Shown here one piece after another: positions 23,655 to 31,069 of a DNA stretch of 64,000 nucleotides (position 1 is its first letter; the number at the start of each line of letters is the position of its first letter). Both the position numbers and the translations under genes were made by a program. Below the pieces are notes generated by a model. That model saw only the letters and a program-made list of their open reading frames with translations, did not search any database and was not told where the DNA came from. The stretch is from Arthrobacter mangrovi (lineage in GTDB: Bacteria > Actinomycetota > Actinomycetes > Actinomycetales > Micrococcaceae). The stretch spans positions 1 through 64,000 of the forward strand of contig NZ_BRVS01000013.1 in the NCBI RefSeq assembly GCF_026011795.1, read 5' to 3'.

Positions 23655-24200
23655 TTACTGTGCGGCGATCGCCTGCGGAGCTATCTGCTCGAGCTTGTAA
23701 CTGACGTTTTCAAAGCTGTGTTTTGCCAAGACGCTTTGGCGCCCCGACGTACCTGTTTTGAAAACGAACGTGGTTGACGCTTTGATGGACTTATTACTGT
23801 CCGAAGAATCCAGCGGATTCTCGAGCGTGCCGACAACCTCGTCACCATCCTTGAAGACGGTTGTTACAGTCAAGGTCTTGTCTGCGAAGGTACCGGTGCC
23901 CGGCCCGGTTGCCGTGAGTTTGGCCTTGATGTGCTTACCCGCAAGGACCGGAGTAACGGACTGCGTGTATGTGAGCTGTTCGCCAGGAACAATGCGATAG
24001 GTCGAGATGTCCGTGATTTCGGGCTGGAGATTAGATGACCATGCGCCCTTGGCCGGGAGCAGGAGATCGAGGTTGCCCGCCTCGATGGTATCTGCGTTAG
24101 ATAGCTCGCTGTCGCTCCACAAGGCCAGCGTGCCGCCGCCGCCTAGGAGCAGTGCTACGCCAATACCGGTGGCGATGGCACCTTTCGTCATCTTGTTCAT
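23655..24200 (-). CDS. Alternate-signal exported protein (TasA/RER_14450-like), operon head
   Basis: 181 residues from ATG at 24200. The N-terminus KGAIATGIGVALLLGGGGTLALWSDSE combines a Gly-rich hydrophobic core with ALWSD, typical of the alternate signal-mediated exported protein families that accompany SipW. After cleavage comes AGNLDLLL, a phrase common at the mature start of TasA-like proteins. The mature domain is rich in Thr, Lys and Ser, with no Cys, and looks like a beta-sandwich. A fibre or matrix subunit is the best guess. It is the first gene of the operon, 30-150 bases downstream of the operator at 24257-24373. Confidence 0.75.
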   Translation of the reverse strand: MNKMTKGAIATGIGVALLLGGGGTLALWSDSELSNADTIEAGNLDLLLPAKGAWSSNLQPEITDISTYRIVPGEQLTYTQSVTPVLAGKHIKAKLTATGPGTGTFADKTLTVTTVFKDGDEVVGTLENPLDSSDSNKSIKASTTFVFKTGTSGRQSVLAKHSFENVSYKLEQIAPQAIAAQ

Positions 24201-24256
24201 TTGTAGCCCCAACTGTTCAAACTAATTGCTGACAAAGCCCACCCTTGCGGCTGATT

Positions 24257-24373
24257 CTCAAGAATGGACGCTGGGTAAACAAAAGGAACATGCAAGATCT
24301 GCTCAAGATTTGCGCCTCCTTCGCCCGCCGAATCTTGAGCAGATCTTGAGGTGTTTCTGCGCTGGAGCTTGAG
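24257..24373. promoter_or_regulatory. Operator array of CTCAAGAT / ATCTTGAG sites between divergent operons
   Basis: A perfect 18-bp inverted repeat pairs 24293-24310 with 24331-24348 across a 20-base spacer. Each arm contains two copies of the word ATCTTGAG (or near copies) 11 bases apart: 24332 and 24343 on plus, mirrored at 24291 and 24302. Extra single sites are CTCAAGA at 24257-24263 and AGCTTGAG at 24366-24373. Direct repeats with 11-base spacing are the usual target of OmpR/PhoB regulators, and such a regulator is encoded at 24840-25691. The mirrored arms would serve the SipW operon on one side and the HPt gene on the other. Confidence 0.65.
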
Positions 24374-24425
24374 CATGTGTGGCGACAATGGCTGCATCAG
24401 GTCGGATCACGCGGACGGAGGAACC

Positions 24426-24815
24426 ATGAGGGTCGACGACCAGCTGGTTTCCTTCGAGACGCTGCGCGAACTGGCGGATGAGTTCGATGACGACCGTGTA
24501 TGCCGGTCCTTCGTGGATAGCTTCATCAACATGTGGGAGGCGCGGCACGCCCGGCTTCGGGAGGCCATCCTTACGTGTGATGTGAAGGCTGCGATGGACG
24601 CGGTGCTCAGCGTGAAAACTGCCAGTGCCATGGCAGGCGCTAAGCCGTTGTCGGCGCTGGCTGCGAAGCTTCAGCAGCTCATCCAGTGCCTGGGCGAGGA
24701 GATGCGGACGTCGCGTACGCTCGCGCTCCTTGAGGAAATCAAGTCCTGCGGCGAAGCGACGATCGTTCAGCTGAGGCTCTGGTATTCGGGCTCAGCGGGA
24801 TCCGGCGGCAGGTAG
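24426..24815 (+). CDS. HPt-like protein lacking the phosphoacceptor histidine
   Basis: 129 residues; ATG with a strong GGAGGAA ribosome site 4 bases upstream. The predicted all-helical protein aligns with HPt domains in the segment AVLSVKTASAMAGAKPLSAL, where functional HPt proteins read HxLKGSSxxxGA. Lys, the small residues and the GA are kept, but the histidine position is Leu. It therefore probably cannot pass phosphate and may act as a binding partner or inhibitor. It is divergent from the SipW operon, convergent with the OmpR-type regulator (24-base gap) and shares the operator region. Confidence 0.65.
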   Translation: MRVDDQLVSFETLRELADEFDDDRVCRSFVDSFINMWEARHARLREAILTCDVKAAMDAVLSVKTASAMAGAKPLSALAAKLQQLIQCLGEEMRTSRTLALLEEIKSCGEATIVQLRLWYSGSAGSGGR

Positions 24816-24839
24816 CTGGTGACCGGGCAGCGGGGTCGG

Positions 24840-25691
24840 TTAGCGGAGGGCGTTGGGGGCCAGCCGGTAACCGACTCCGCGAACGGTCTCCAGGTACTTC
24901 GGCGAACGGGAGTCGTCTCCTAGCTTGCGCCGCAGGTTGCCGACGTGGACTTCGATGGCGCGTTCGTCAGCGTCACTGATGAAGGACCCCGTGTCATATT
25001 CCTCGTACCGCAGCCGGCGGACCAAGTCAGCCTTGCTGCGGACTACGCGGCCGCTTTCCAGCAGCGCATGCAGCAGGTCGAACTCGGTGCGGGTCAGCTC
25101 GATCGAAGCCCCGTCGACCTCGGTGGTCCGAGTCCTGTGGTTCAAGACCAGCCCGTTGTGGCAGTAAGCGCTGTCATCCTCCTCAACGGGAGCAGTGACG
25201 ACTGACTGCCTGGGTGCCGACTCGGGAGACGAAGGAGCCATTACCGGCGGCGTGGCCGGTTCGAGGCCAGGCTCCCGGCCGGACACTTCAGGCTCCTCGG
25301 CCACCTCAGGCACTTGCCCGGTCCGGGGCCTGCGGAGCATGGCGGTGATCCGGGCCCGCAGTTCGCGGGGCCGGAAGGGTTTGGTGATGTAGTCATCCGC
25401 CCCGGATTCCAGCCCTAGCAGCGTATCCAGCTCTTCGGCGCGCGCCGTCAGCATAATGATGTACGCGTCGCTGAACTGCCGGATCTGGCGGGCGGTTTCG
25501 AAGCCGTCGATATCGGGAAGCCCAAGGTCGAGGGTCACCACCGTCGGGTTGCTTTCGCGGACAGCCGATACGCCTTCGACACCGCTGGCTGCGGCATAAA
25601 CCTCGAAGCCGGCCTGGGTCAGGACAGCACGTATGAGGTCACGAATGTCCCCGTCGTCCTCGATAATGACTGCTACCCGTGTTGGAACCAC
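24840..25691 (-). CDS. OmpR-family response regulator
   Basis: 283 residues from GTG at 25691. Receiver domain 1-120 with acidic EDD at 11-13, phosphoacceptor Asp55 in TLDLGLPD, the switch Thr in MLTAR and Lys in ITKPF. A long Pro/Glu/Ala-rich linker (~122-175) is followed by the winged helix (~180-283): LTRTEFDLLHALL, VEVHVGNLRRK-like EVHVGNLRRKL and TVRGVGYRL. It is divergent from the membrane kinase at 25889, its obvious partner. The 11-bp-spaced repeats at 24291-24350 suit this DNA-binding domain and make the SipW operon the predicted target. Confidence 0.9.
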   Translation of the reverse strand: MVPTRVAVIIEDDGDIRDLIRAVLTQAGFEVYAAASGVEGVSAVRESNPTVVTLDLGLPDIDGFETARQIRQFSDAYIIMLTARAEELDTLLGLESGADDYITKPFRPRELRARITAMLRRPRTGQVPEVAEEPEVSGREPGLEPATPPVMAPSSPESAPRQSVVTAPVEEDDSAYCHNGLVLNHRTRTTEVDGASIELTRTEFDLLHALLESGRVVRSKADLVRRLRYEEYDTGSFISDADERAIEVHVGNLRRKLGDDSRSPKYLETVRGVGYRLAPNALR

Positions 25692-25810
25692 ACTGCCCCG
25701 CTTCGCATTTGTTCCCCAACCTACGCTCCCTGACCTGCATTGTAGCCCCTTGTCAGATCGATTTACCAGACCGTTTAGGACTGCCCCAGCTAAGTGTCAG
25801 TAACCCGACT

Positions 25811-25816
25811 TATACT
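25811..25816 (+). promoter_or_regulatory. -10 element for the histidine kinase gene
   Basis: TATACT, near consensus, 73 bases before the kinase ATG. No -35 stands out; the word TGTCAG occurs twice upstream (25751-25756 and 25795-25800), which may mark a regulator site shared by the divergent regulator and kinase genes. Confidence 0.45.
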
Positions 25817-25888
25817 GATCTCGCCGGTGGGGGCCTGCCTCCTGCGCAGGCGTGCATCCGTCGTCAACAGGAACAGGATTCGTCCGCC

Positions 25889-27604
25889 ATGTCCACGGTC
25901 GTCAGAAGAACCTTGGGGCTGATCGGCGTGCGCAAGCCGTTCTACGAACTTAGCCTTCGCCTCCGGGTGGGCCTGAGCCAGCTGCCGCTCGTGATGACCG
26001 TGGCACTGGTGACCGTGCTCGTCGCGTGCTTTTTCCCAGAGACCCTCCGGCATCCTTCCTTCCTGATTGGCCTGGGGCAGCTTGCTGTCCTGACGCTGCT
26101 GGCGTTCGCGGTGCCCTGGGACAAGACGCCGCGCGGGTCCTACTGGGTCATCCCGCTGGCGGACTTCATCGCGATCGGCGCGCTCCGGCACAGCGGGCAG
26201 GACGCCATCACCGGGCTGGGCCTGCTCATGCTCTTTCCGGTTTTCTGGCTCGCGTGGTCCGGCATCGCGCCGGTTGCCGCCCGGATCATCAGCTTCGTGC
26301 TGCCGCTAGCCATAGTTTGGCTGTCCGCCTTCCTGTCAGCAGGACCGGTGACTTTGCAGGACCTGGCCTCTACGTTGATCATTCCCGTGCTGATGCTGGC
26401 TTTCGGGGTGACGATCTCGGTGGCCAGCGAGAGCGAAACGGCGCGGCAGCTCGCGTTCGAGGCAAAAGACCGGGAGCTGCAACAGGTCCTGCGCGAGACC
26501 CGGGACCGCCAGCGGCTGCTCGAGACCATGATGGACACCGTGAGCGTGGGGTTGGTGGCCGTGGACCGGGGTGGACACGACATCCTGATGAACCGGCACC
26601 AGCGCCATAACCACCTGCTCGCCGCTCCCAGCGGCAACCGGGACCCGAACGAGTCCCAGCTGCTGATCTTCCAGCCGGACGGCACCACCCCCATCCCCCT
26701 GGAGGAGAGGCCCGTGCTCCGGGCAATCCGAGGCGAGACCTTCAACGATGAGCTGCTGTGGATCGGCGAGGGCAAGCAGCAGCGCGCCATGGCCGTCACC
26801 GCGCGTCCCATGACTGACGACGACGGGAAATTCGACGGCTCGGTCATCGCGTTTTCCGACGTGACGGAGCTGGTCCGTGCGCTGGCTGCCAAGGACGACT
26901 TTGTCGCCAGCGTGTCCCACGAACTGCGCACTCCCCTGACCTCGATCATCGGCTACCTGGACCTCGCCCTGGAAGAAGCCGAGGAGACGGACGAGGCGGG
27001 GCAGCTGGCCGGCTCGCTCCGCGTGGCGCAGCGCAATGCGGAGCGTCTGTTCCAGCTCGTCTCCGACCTGCTGTCGTCCGCATCCGGGCCCATGAGCATC
27101 GCACCGAAACGTACCTCCCTCGCCGAGGTAATCCGCTCCAGCCTGGACTCCGCCGCTCCCAAGGCGGCCGCGGCCGGCGTCGTCCTCCGCGATGACTGTC
27201 CGGAGACGTTGCTGGCGTTTATCGACCCGGACCGGATCGGCCAGGTCGTGGACAACCTGCTCTCCAACGCCATCAAGTACTCCCCCGGCGGCGGCGAGGT
27301 GGAGGTCCGGGCCTGGACGGCGGGCGGCCACGCCGTCCTCGAGGTCCGGGACAACGGCCTGGGCATCTCGGAGGAGGACCAGCGGGAGGTCTTCACGAAG
27401 TTCTTCCGCACGGCCGCGGTCCGGCGGACGGCGATCCCCGGCGTCGGGCTCGGCCTCGTCATCAGCAAATCCATCGTGGAAGCCCACGGCGGGACGATCG
27501 AGTGCAAAAGCACCCTGGGTGCCGGCACCACGTTCACTGTCACGCTGCCCCTGGACGAGGCGCAGGACGGGGAGCGCCGGCAGGCTCCCGCGGGTGTCCG
27601 TTGA
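25889..27604 (+). CDS. Membrane sensor histidine kinase (MASE-like N-terminus, PAS)
   Basis: 571 residues from ATG at 25889 (AGGA 12 bases upstream). An N-terminal block of about five to six membrane helices (residues ~30-185), a coiled coil, a PAS-type domain (~215-330), HisKA with His344 in SVSHELRTPL, and HATPase with DNLLSNAIKYSPGGG, VRDNGLGIS and GVGLGLVIS. It is divergent from the OmpR-type regulator, and overlaps a VanZ-family gene by 4 bases. It resembles the kinase at 39491-41185 in layout and wording (the RMRVxLSQLPL-like N-terminus and the same helix block), so the two are paralogues. Confidence 0.9.
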   Translation: MSTVVRRTLGLIGVRKPFYELSLRLRVGLSQLPLVMTVALVTVLVACFFPETLRHPSFLIGLGQLAVLTLLAFAVPWDKTPRGSYWVIPLADFIAIGALRHSGQDAITGLGLLMLFPVFWLAWSGIAPVAARIISFVLPLAIVWLSAFLSAGPVTLQDLASTLIIPVLMLAFGVTISVASESETARQLAFEAKDRELQQVLRETRDRQRLLETMMDTVSVGLVAVDRGGHDILMNRHQRHNHLLAAPSGNRDPNESQLLIFQPDGTTPIPLEERPVLRAIRGETFNDELLWIGEGKQQRAMAVTARPMTDDDGKFDGSVIAFSDVTELVRALAAKDDFVASVSHELRTPLTSIIGYLDLALEEAEETDEAGQLAGSLRVAQRNAERLFQLVSDLLSSASGPMSIAPKRTSLAEVIRSSLDSAAPKAAAAGVVLRDDCPETLLAFIDPDRIGQVVDNLLSNAIKYSPGGGEVEVRAWTAGGHAVLEVRDNGLGISEEDQREVFTKFFRTAAVRRTAIPGVGLGLVISKSIVEAHGGTIECKSTLGAGTTFTVTLPLDEAQDGERRQAPAGVR

Positions 27605-28074
27605 CGGCCGCACCCCCGCACGCCCCGTACGGCCGCGGCCACCTGGCGGCCTGCCTCCTGGCCCTGTACCTGGTCACTGTGGCGTTCATCGTGCTCTGGC
27701 CGTCCCCGGTGGACCAGCAGGCGCAGGGGGCTCTCGCTCGCATGCTGATCCGGCTGCATGCTTTCGGGGCACCCGACTGGATCGACTACAACCTGGTAGA
27801 GACGAGTGCCAACGTCGCCATGTTCGTCCCGATCGGCGTGCTCGCCGGGATCCAGCTGCGCGACGGCCTGCGGTGGCTGGCCCTGCCGGCGGCGTTCGTG
27901 GTCTCGTTCCTGATCGAGTTCTTCCAGGACAGTTTCCTGCCCGGCCGCTTCGGCACCATGCAGGACGTCCTTGCGAACACGCACGGCGCCGCGGTCGGCC
28001 TGGTCATCCTCTACGCGGTCCTCGAACACCGCAGGCTACGGCAAACGGCGCCGCCGGACATCCCGAAGAGATGA
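27601..28074 (+). CDS. VanZ-family membrane protein
   Basis: 157 residues from TTG at 27601, which overlaps the kinase stop (TTGA); no ATG or GTG is better placed. Three to four hydrophobic segments. The VanZ signatures are NVAMFVPIGVLAG, then IEFFQDSFLPGR and DVLANTHGAAVG with the conserved Glu, Gln, Arg, Asp and Asn. VanZ proteins are linked to glycopeptide resistance and surface polymer processes without a known reaction. Coupling to the kinase suggests involvement in the same envelope response. Confidence 0.75.
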   Translation: MTAAPPHAPYGRGHLAACLLALYLVTVAFIVLWPSPVDQQAQGALARMLIRLHAFGAPDWIDYNLVETSANVAMFVPIGVLAGIQLRDGLRWLALPAAFVVSFLIEFFQDSFLPGRFGTMQDVLANTHGAAVGLVILYAVLEHRRLRQTAPPDIPKR

Positions 28075-28106
28075 ACGACGGCGCCGTGCCGGGTTAGCGG
28101 TGCAGG

Positions 28107-29645
28107 TTATCGCTGCTCGCCGTGGCCCTTGTGCTCCCACTGGTCGTGATTGCCCTTGTGGTGGCCCTTGCCCTTGCCCTTGTCGTGCCCCTTGCCATTG
28201 CCCTTGTGCGGCTGCAGGTCGGCAAACGTCGCCGTGGCGTGTGCGACCGCGTCCGACATCTGGCCCAGCAGCTTCTCGTCGATGTTGCTCAGGTCATCGC
28301 AGGCCGTGTGGTAGCACGGGTCATAGGCCTCGCCGGCGGTGCCGCCGAAGATCGCTGCCTCTTCCTCGGTCTTGATGCCCTCCGCGCCGGTGAACAGGCC
28401 GCCGGCCGGGATGCCGGCGGCGATGAAGGGCGCGTAGTCCGACCGGCCGCTGAAGTCCGTCTCGGCCGAGGCGAGCCCTTCGGAAGCGAAGTAGTCGGCG
28501 AAGACCTTCTCGATCGCAGCCGATCCTTCCGGTCCCGCCTGGCCGAAGGCCGATCCGTCCCCGTCATAGACGAAACGGCCGCCGTTGGGCGAGCCGACCA
28601 TGTCGAAGTTCAGGTTGAGTGCGTGTCCGGCGATCTCTTCGTCGCTGAGCTGCGAAACGTAGTACCCGGAGCCGAGCAGGCCGCTTTCCTCGGCGCCCCA
28701 GAAGGCGAAGCGGACGCGGTTCTCCGGCTTGGCCTTGGTCTTCGCCAGCTGGATGGCCGTTTCGAGGGTTGCCGCCGTACCGGAGCCGTTGTCGTTGATC
28801 CCGGCTCCTTCGGCGACGCTGTCGAAGTGCGCACCGACGACGACGGTTTCATCCGCATTGCCCTTGGTGTCCGCCAGGATGTTGAACGTGGTCGAGTCCA
28901 CGACCTCCGCATCCACCGCAATCCGCACCTCGGTGGCCGGATCGGCGGCCAGCTCCTGGCCCAGGGCGTAGGTGCCGCCGACAACCGGCACGGCAGGGTT
29001 CGGAACGGCGGCGAGCGTTCCGTTCAGCAGGCCGCTGCGGTCCTCGCCGTTGCCCTGATTGAAGATGATGACGCCGGCCGCGCCGGCTGCCGCTGCCGCC
29101 TGTGCCTTCTCGCCGAAGGTGCAGGTGCCGCGCTGGATGAGCGCGATATTCCCAACCGGGAAACCCGCGAAGTCGGCAGCTTCGCAGCCACTGGTCGAGG
29201 CGGCCGGGTCGGTGAAGTTCACGTCGACTGCCGTCACCGCGGCGGTCACGTCGCCAGTGCCGGAGTACTCCATGGTGAGGAAGTCCGTGCCGTGCTTGTA
29301 CGTGGTCGCCACGTGTGACACCTGCTGCAGTTCGGACGGGCTGTTCTCGACGAACTGCTGGTAGTCGAAGTACTGGCGCTGCGGGTCATAACCGGCCTTG
29401 CGCAGCTGCTTCTCGACGTACTGTGCCGCGGCTTCATAGCCCGGGCTGCCAGAGGCCCGGTTTCCCCCGTTGGCCTCGGCGATTTCCTGCAGTTCCTCGA
29501 GGTGTTCGACGACGTTGTCGGTTTCGACTGCTTTCTGCAGCCTTTCCGCGCTGTTCGGCACCGCCTGGGCTGTACCGCCCAGGCTCAGCGCCAGAAGGAC
29601 GACGGCGGACACAGCCACCGTGCGAGTGGTGCGTTGATGCTTCAT
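28107..29645 (-). CDS. Secreted M28-family aminopeptidase with PA domain
   Basis: 512 residues; ATG at 29645 with AAGGGGAA upstream. Sec signal peptide (AVSAVVLLALSLGGTAQA). A protease-associated domain spans ~125-245. The M28 zinc ligands are all recognisable: His273 in GAHFDS, bridging Asp in INDNGSG, catalytic Glu pair in GAEESG, Asp in FDMVGS and His in CYHTACDD with its disulfide cysteines. Closest to Streptomyces-type leucine aminopeptidases. The last 40 residues are a Gly/Lys/His-rich tail (GKGHDKGKGKGHHKG), which may bind metal or a polyanionic surface. Confidence 0.92.
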   Translation of the reverse strand: MKHQRTTRTVAVSAVVLLALSLGGTAQAVPNSAERLQKAVETDNVVEHLEELQEIAEANGGNRASGSPGYEAAAQYVEKQLRKAGYDPQRQYFDYQQFVENSPSELQQVSHVATTYKHGTDFLTMEYSGTGDVTAAVTAVDVNFTDPAASTSGCEAADFAGFPVGNIALIQRGTCTFGEKAQAAAAAGAAGVIIFNQGNGEDRSGLLNGTLAAVPNPAVPVVGGTYALGQELAADPATEVRIAVDAEVVDSTTFNILADTKGNADETVVVGAHFDSVAEGAGINDNGSGTAATLETAIQLAKTKAKPENRVRFAFWGAEESGLLGSGYYVSQLSDEEIAGHALNLNFDMVGSPNGGRFVYDGDGSAFGQAGPEGSAAIEKVFADYFASEGLASAETDFSGRSDYAPFIAAGIPAGGLFTGAEGIKTEEEAAIFGGTAGEAYDPCYHTACDDLSNIDEKLLGQMSDAVAHATATFADLQPHKGNGKGHDKGKGKGHHKGNHDQWEHKGHGEQR

Positions 29646-29892
29646 CAGGTGCGATTCCCCTTCATCTGCGAGCGGCCGGTCCCGATGTTCCCCAACTCCG
29701 GCCAGTGGCCCAGAGACTAGTAACCGCGGGCGGAGATTGGAAGACTTTGTTTCAGATCTGGCCGATCTTGCAGGTCCCGCACGTCGTAACGCCTCCAGGT
29801 ATTGACGACGGCGGGAATCCGGACTGCGATGAGGAGGTTAACCCCTCGACCTCGCCAAGCTTGATGCACTTCCAAGTCCCCCTGTGAAGAAT

Positions 29893-30735
29893 CTAGCGCA
29901 GCACTCCGGCGCGTGACAGAGTTCGACCCGCGGCTGTGGAGACGGCCGCGAAGCCGACCCCGAACATTGCCAGTGCCACCGCGAGGGCCACCGCCTCCGG
30001 CGTGAACGTACTACCGGCTACGGCCTCCAACGCCACGGGCGACAGGAGCACCAGCAGCGCTCCGGCCGCCGTTACGATTCTCGGGGCAGCCACGCAACCG
30101 ACGAGGACCAGCGCCGCCACGGCCAGTGTCCACACCCAATCGCTGCCCGGCAAGTCCAGCATCCGCATTCGACCGCGGTCCATGGCGAACAGCAGCAGCT
30201 GAAGTCCGCCGTAGGCGCATAGTCCGATGCCGAGGACGGTTCCCTGCCCGCCCACCTGATGGAGGTGGTTGGGCAGGACAGCCAGCGCGGCAGCGACCAG
30301 CAAGGCGATGTAGACCGCCGTCCAAAATGGCCGCGGCAGCACTGATGTCGAGGCGGCCGAAGCGAGCTCGAAGTAGCCGGCCGAGACGTGCACGAACGCG
30401 ATGCCGCCGAGGAGGAACTCCGCGGAGGATCGGCCGACGTGCATGTTGTGCGCCGAGTCCGGCCACCTCCGGGCGAGGCTCGCGAAGAGCGCATAGGCAC
30501 CCCCGATGCCGAGGGCTGCCAGGGCCAGACGGCCGGCCTCGTCATCGACGGCTCCCGCCACGACGGCGGTCACGGCGGATCCGGTGACGATGACGGTGCC
30601 CGCCAGCCCGGCGTCGCGGTCCAGCCCGGCCGGCGGCCGGCGCTGCAAGGCGATGAAAAGCAGCAGCAGCGCGAGGCACAGGACAATAACTATTCGAATT
30701 CCGTAATCACCCAACAGGGCGACAGATGGTTCCAC
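29893..30735 (-). CDS. Polytopic membrane protein of unknown function
   Basis: 280 residues from GTG at 30735. About eight hydrophobic segments spread evenly, short loops, few charged residues. A loop RWPDSAHNMHVGRSSAEF contains His and Asp residues between helices. No transporter or enzyme signature was recognised; the layout resembles N-terminal sensor modules of actinobacterial kinases or regulators standing alone. It lies between a secreted aminopeptidase (same strand) and ugd (divergent). Confidence 0.6.
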   Translation of the reverse strand: MEPSVALLGDYGIRIVIVLCLALLLLFIALQRRPPAGLDRDAGLAGTVIVTGSAVTAVVAGAVDDEAGRLALAALGIGGAYALFASLARRWPDSAHNMHVGRSSAEFLLGGIAFVHVSAGYFELASAASTSVLPRPFWTAVYIALLVAAALAVLPNHLHQVGGQGTVLGIGLCAYGGLQLLLFAMDRGRMRMLDLPGSDWVWTLAVAALVLVGCVAAPRIVTAAGALLVLLSPVALEAVAGSTFTPEAVALAVALAMFGVGFAAVSTAAGRTLSRAGVLR

Positions 30736-31069
30736 CGCCCCGCCTACCGTTTGTCCGGAATTACCCCGCTACGGTTCGGCCTGCGTTTTCGGATTGCCTG
30801 TGTTGCTGACATATGAATCGGATCCCCCAACTGATGTCCCTCAACCGTGCTCCCCAGCACGGCCTTCGTGGACTTACAAGCACTCTAGCGCAGAAAGTCA
30901 AGATGCTTAATGTCCCTACTTCGTGTCCCTCAGGAAAAGCCCGGATAAGCTGCGCCGCACCCTTCGGCGACCCTCGGTTTTAATCTTCTCTTCACGATTG
31001 CGGGATACTGTCAATAGTGGCGCCGGGACTCCGGCGCGGAACCAGTCTCATCATTGTTGAAGGATCAGT
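30736..31069. other. Divergent intergenic region upstream of ugd
   Basis: 334 bases without a convincing gene and more AT-rich than its surroundings. It holds a 7-bp hairpin at 30845-30862 (CCGTGCT-CCCC-AGCACGG), three copies of TGTCCCT at 30835, 30912 and 30925, and a possible ugd promoter with -35 TTCACG at 30991 and -10 AATAGT at 31013, 16 bases apart. The TGTCCCT words may be a regulator site. Confidence 0.4.

Noticed and set aside
24293-24348. The 18-bp inverted repeat as a transcription terminator.
   Set aside because: It lies between divergent starts rather than after a gene, has a 20-base spacer and no T-tract, and contains 11-bp-spaced words typical of regulator sites.
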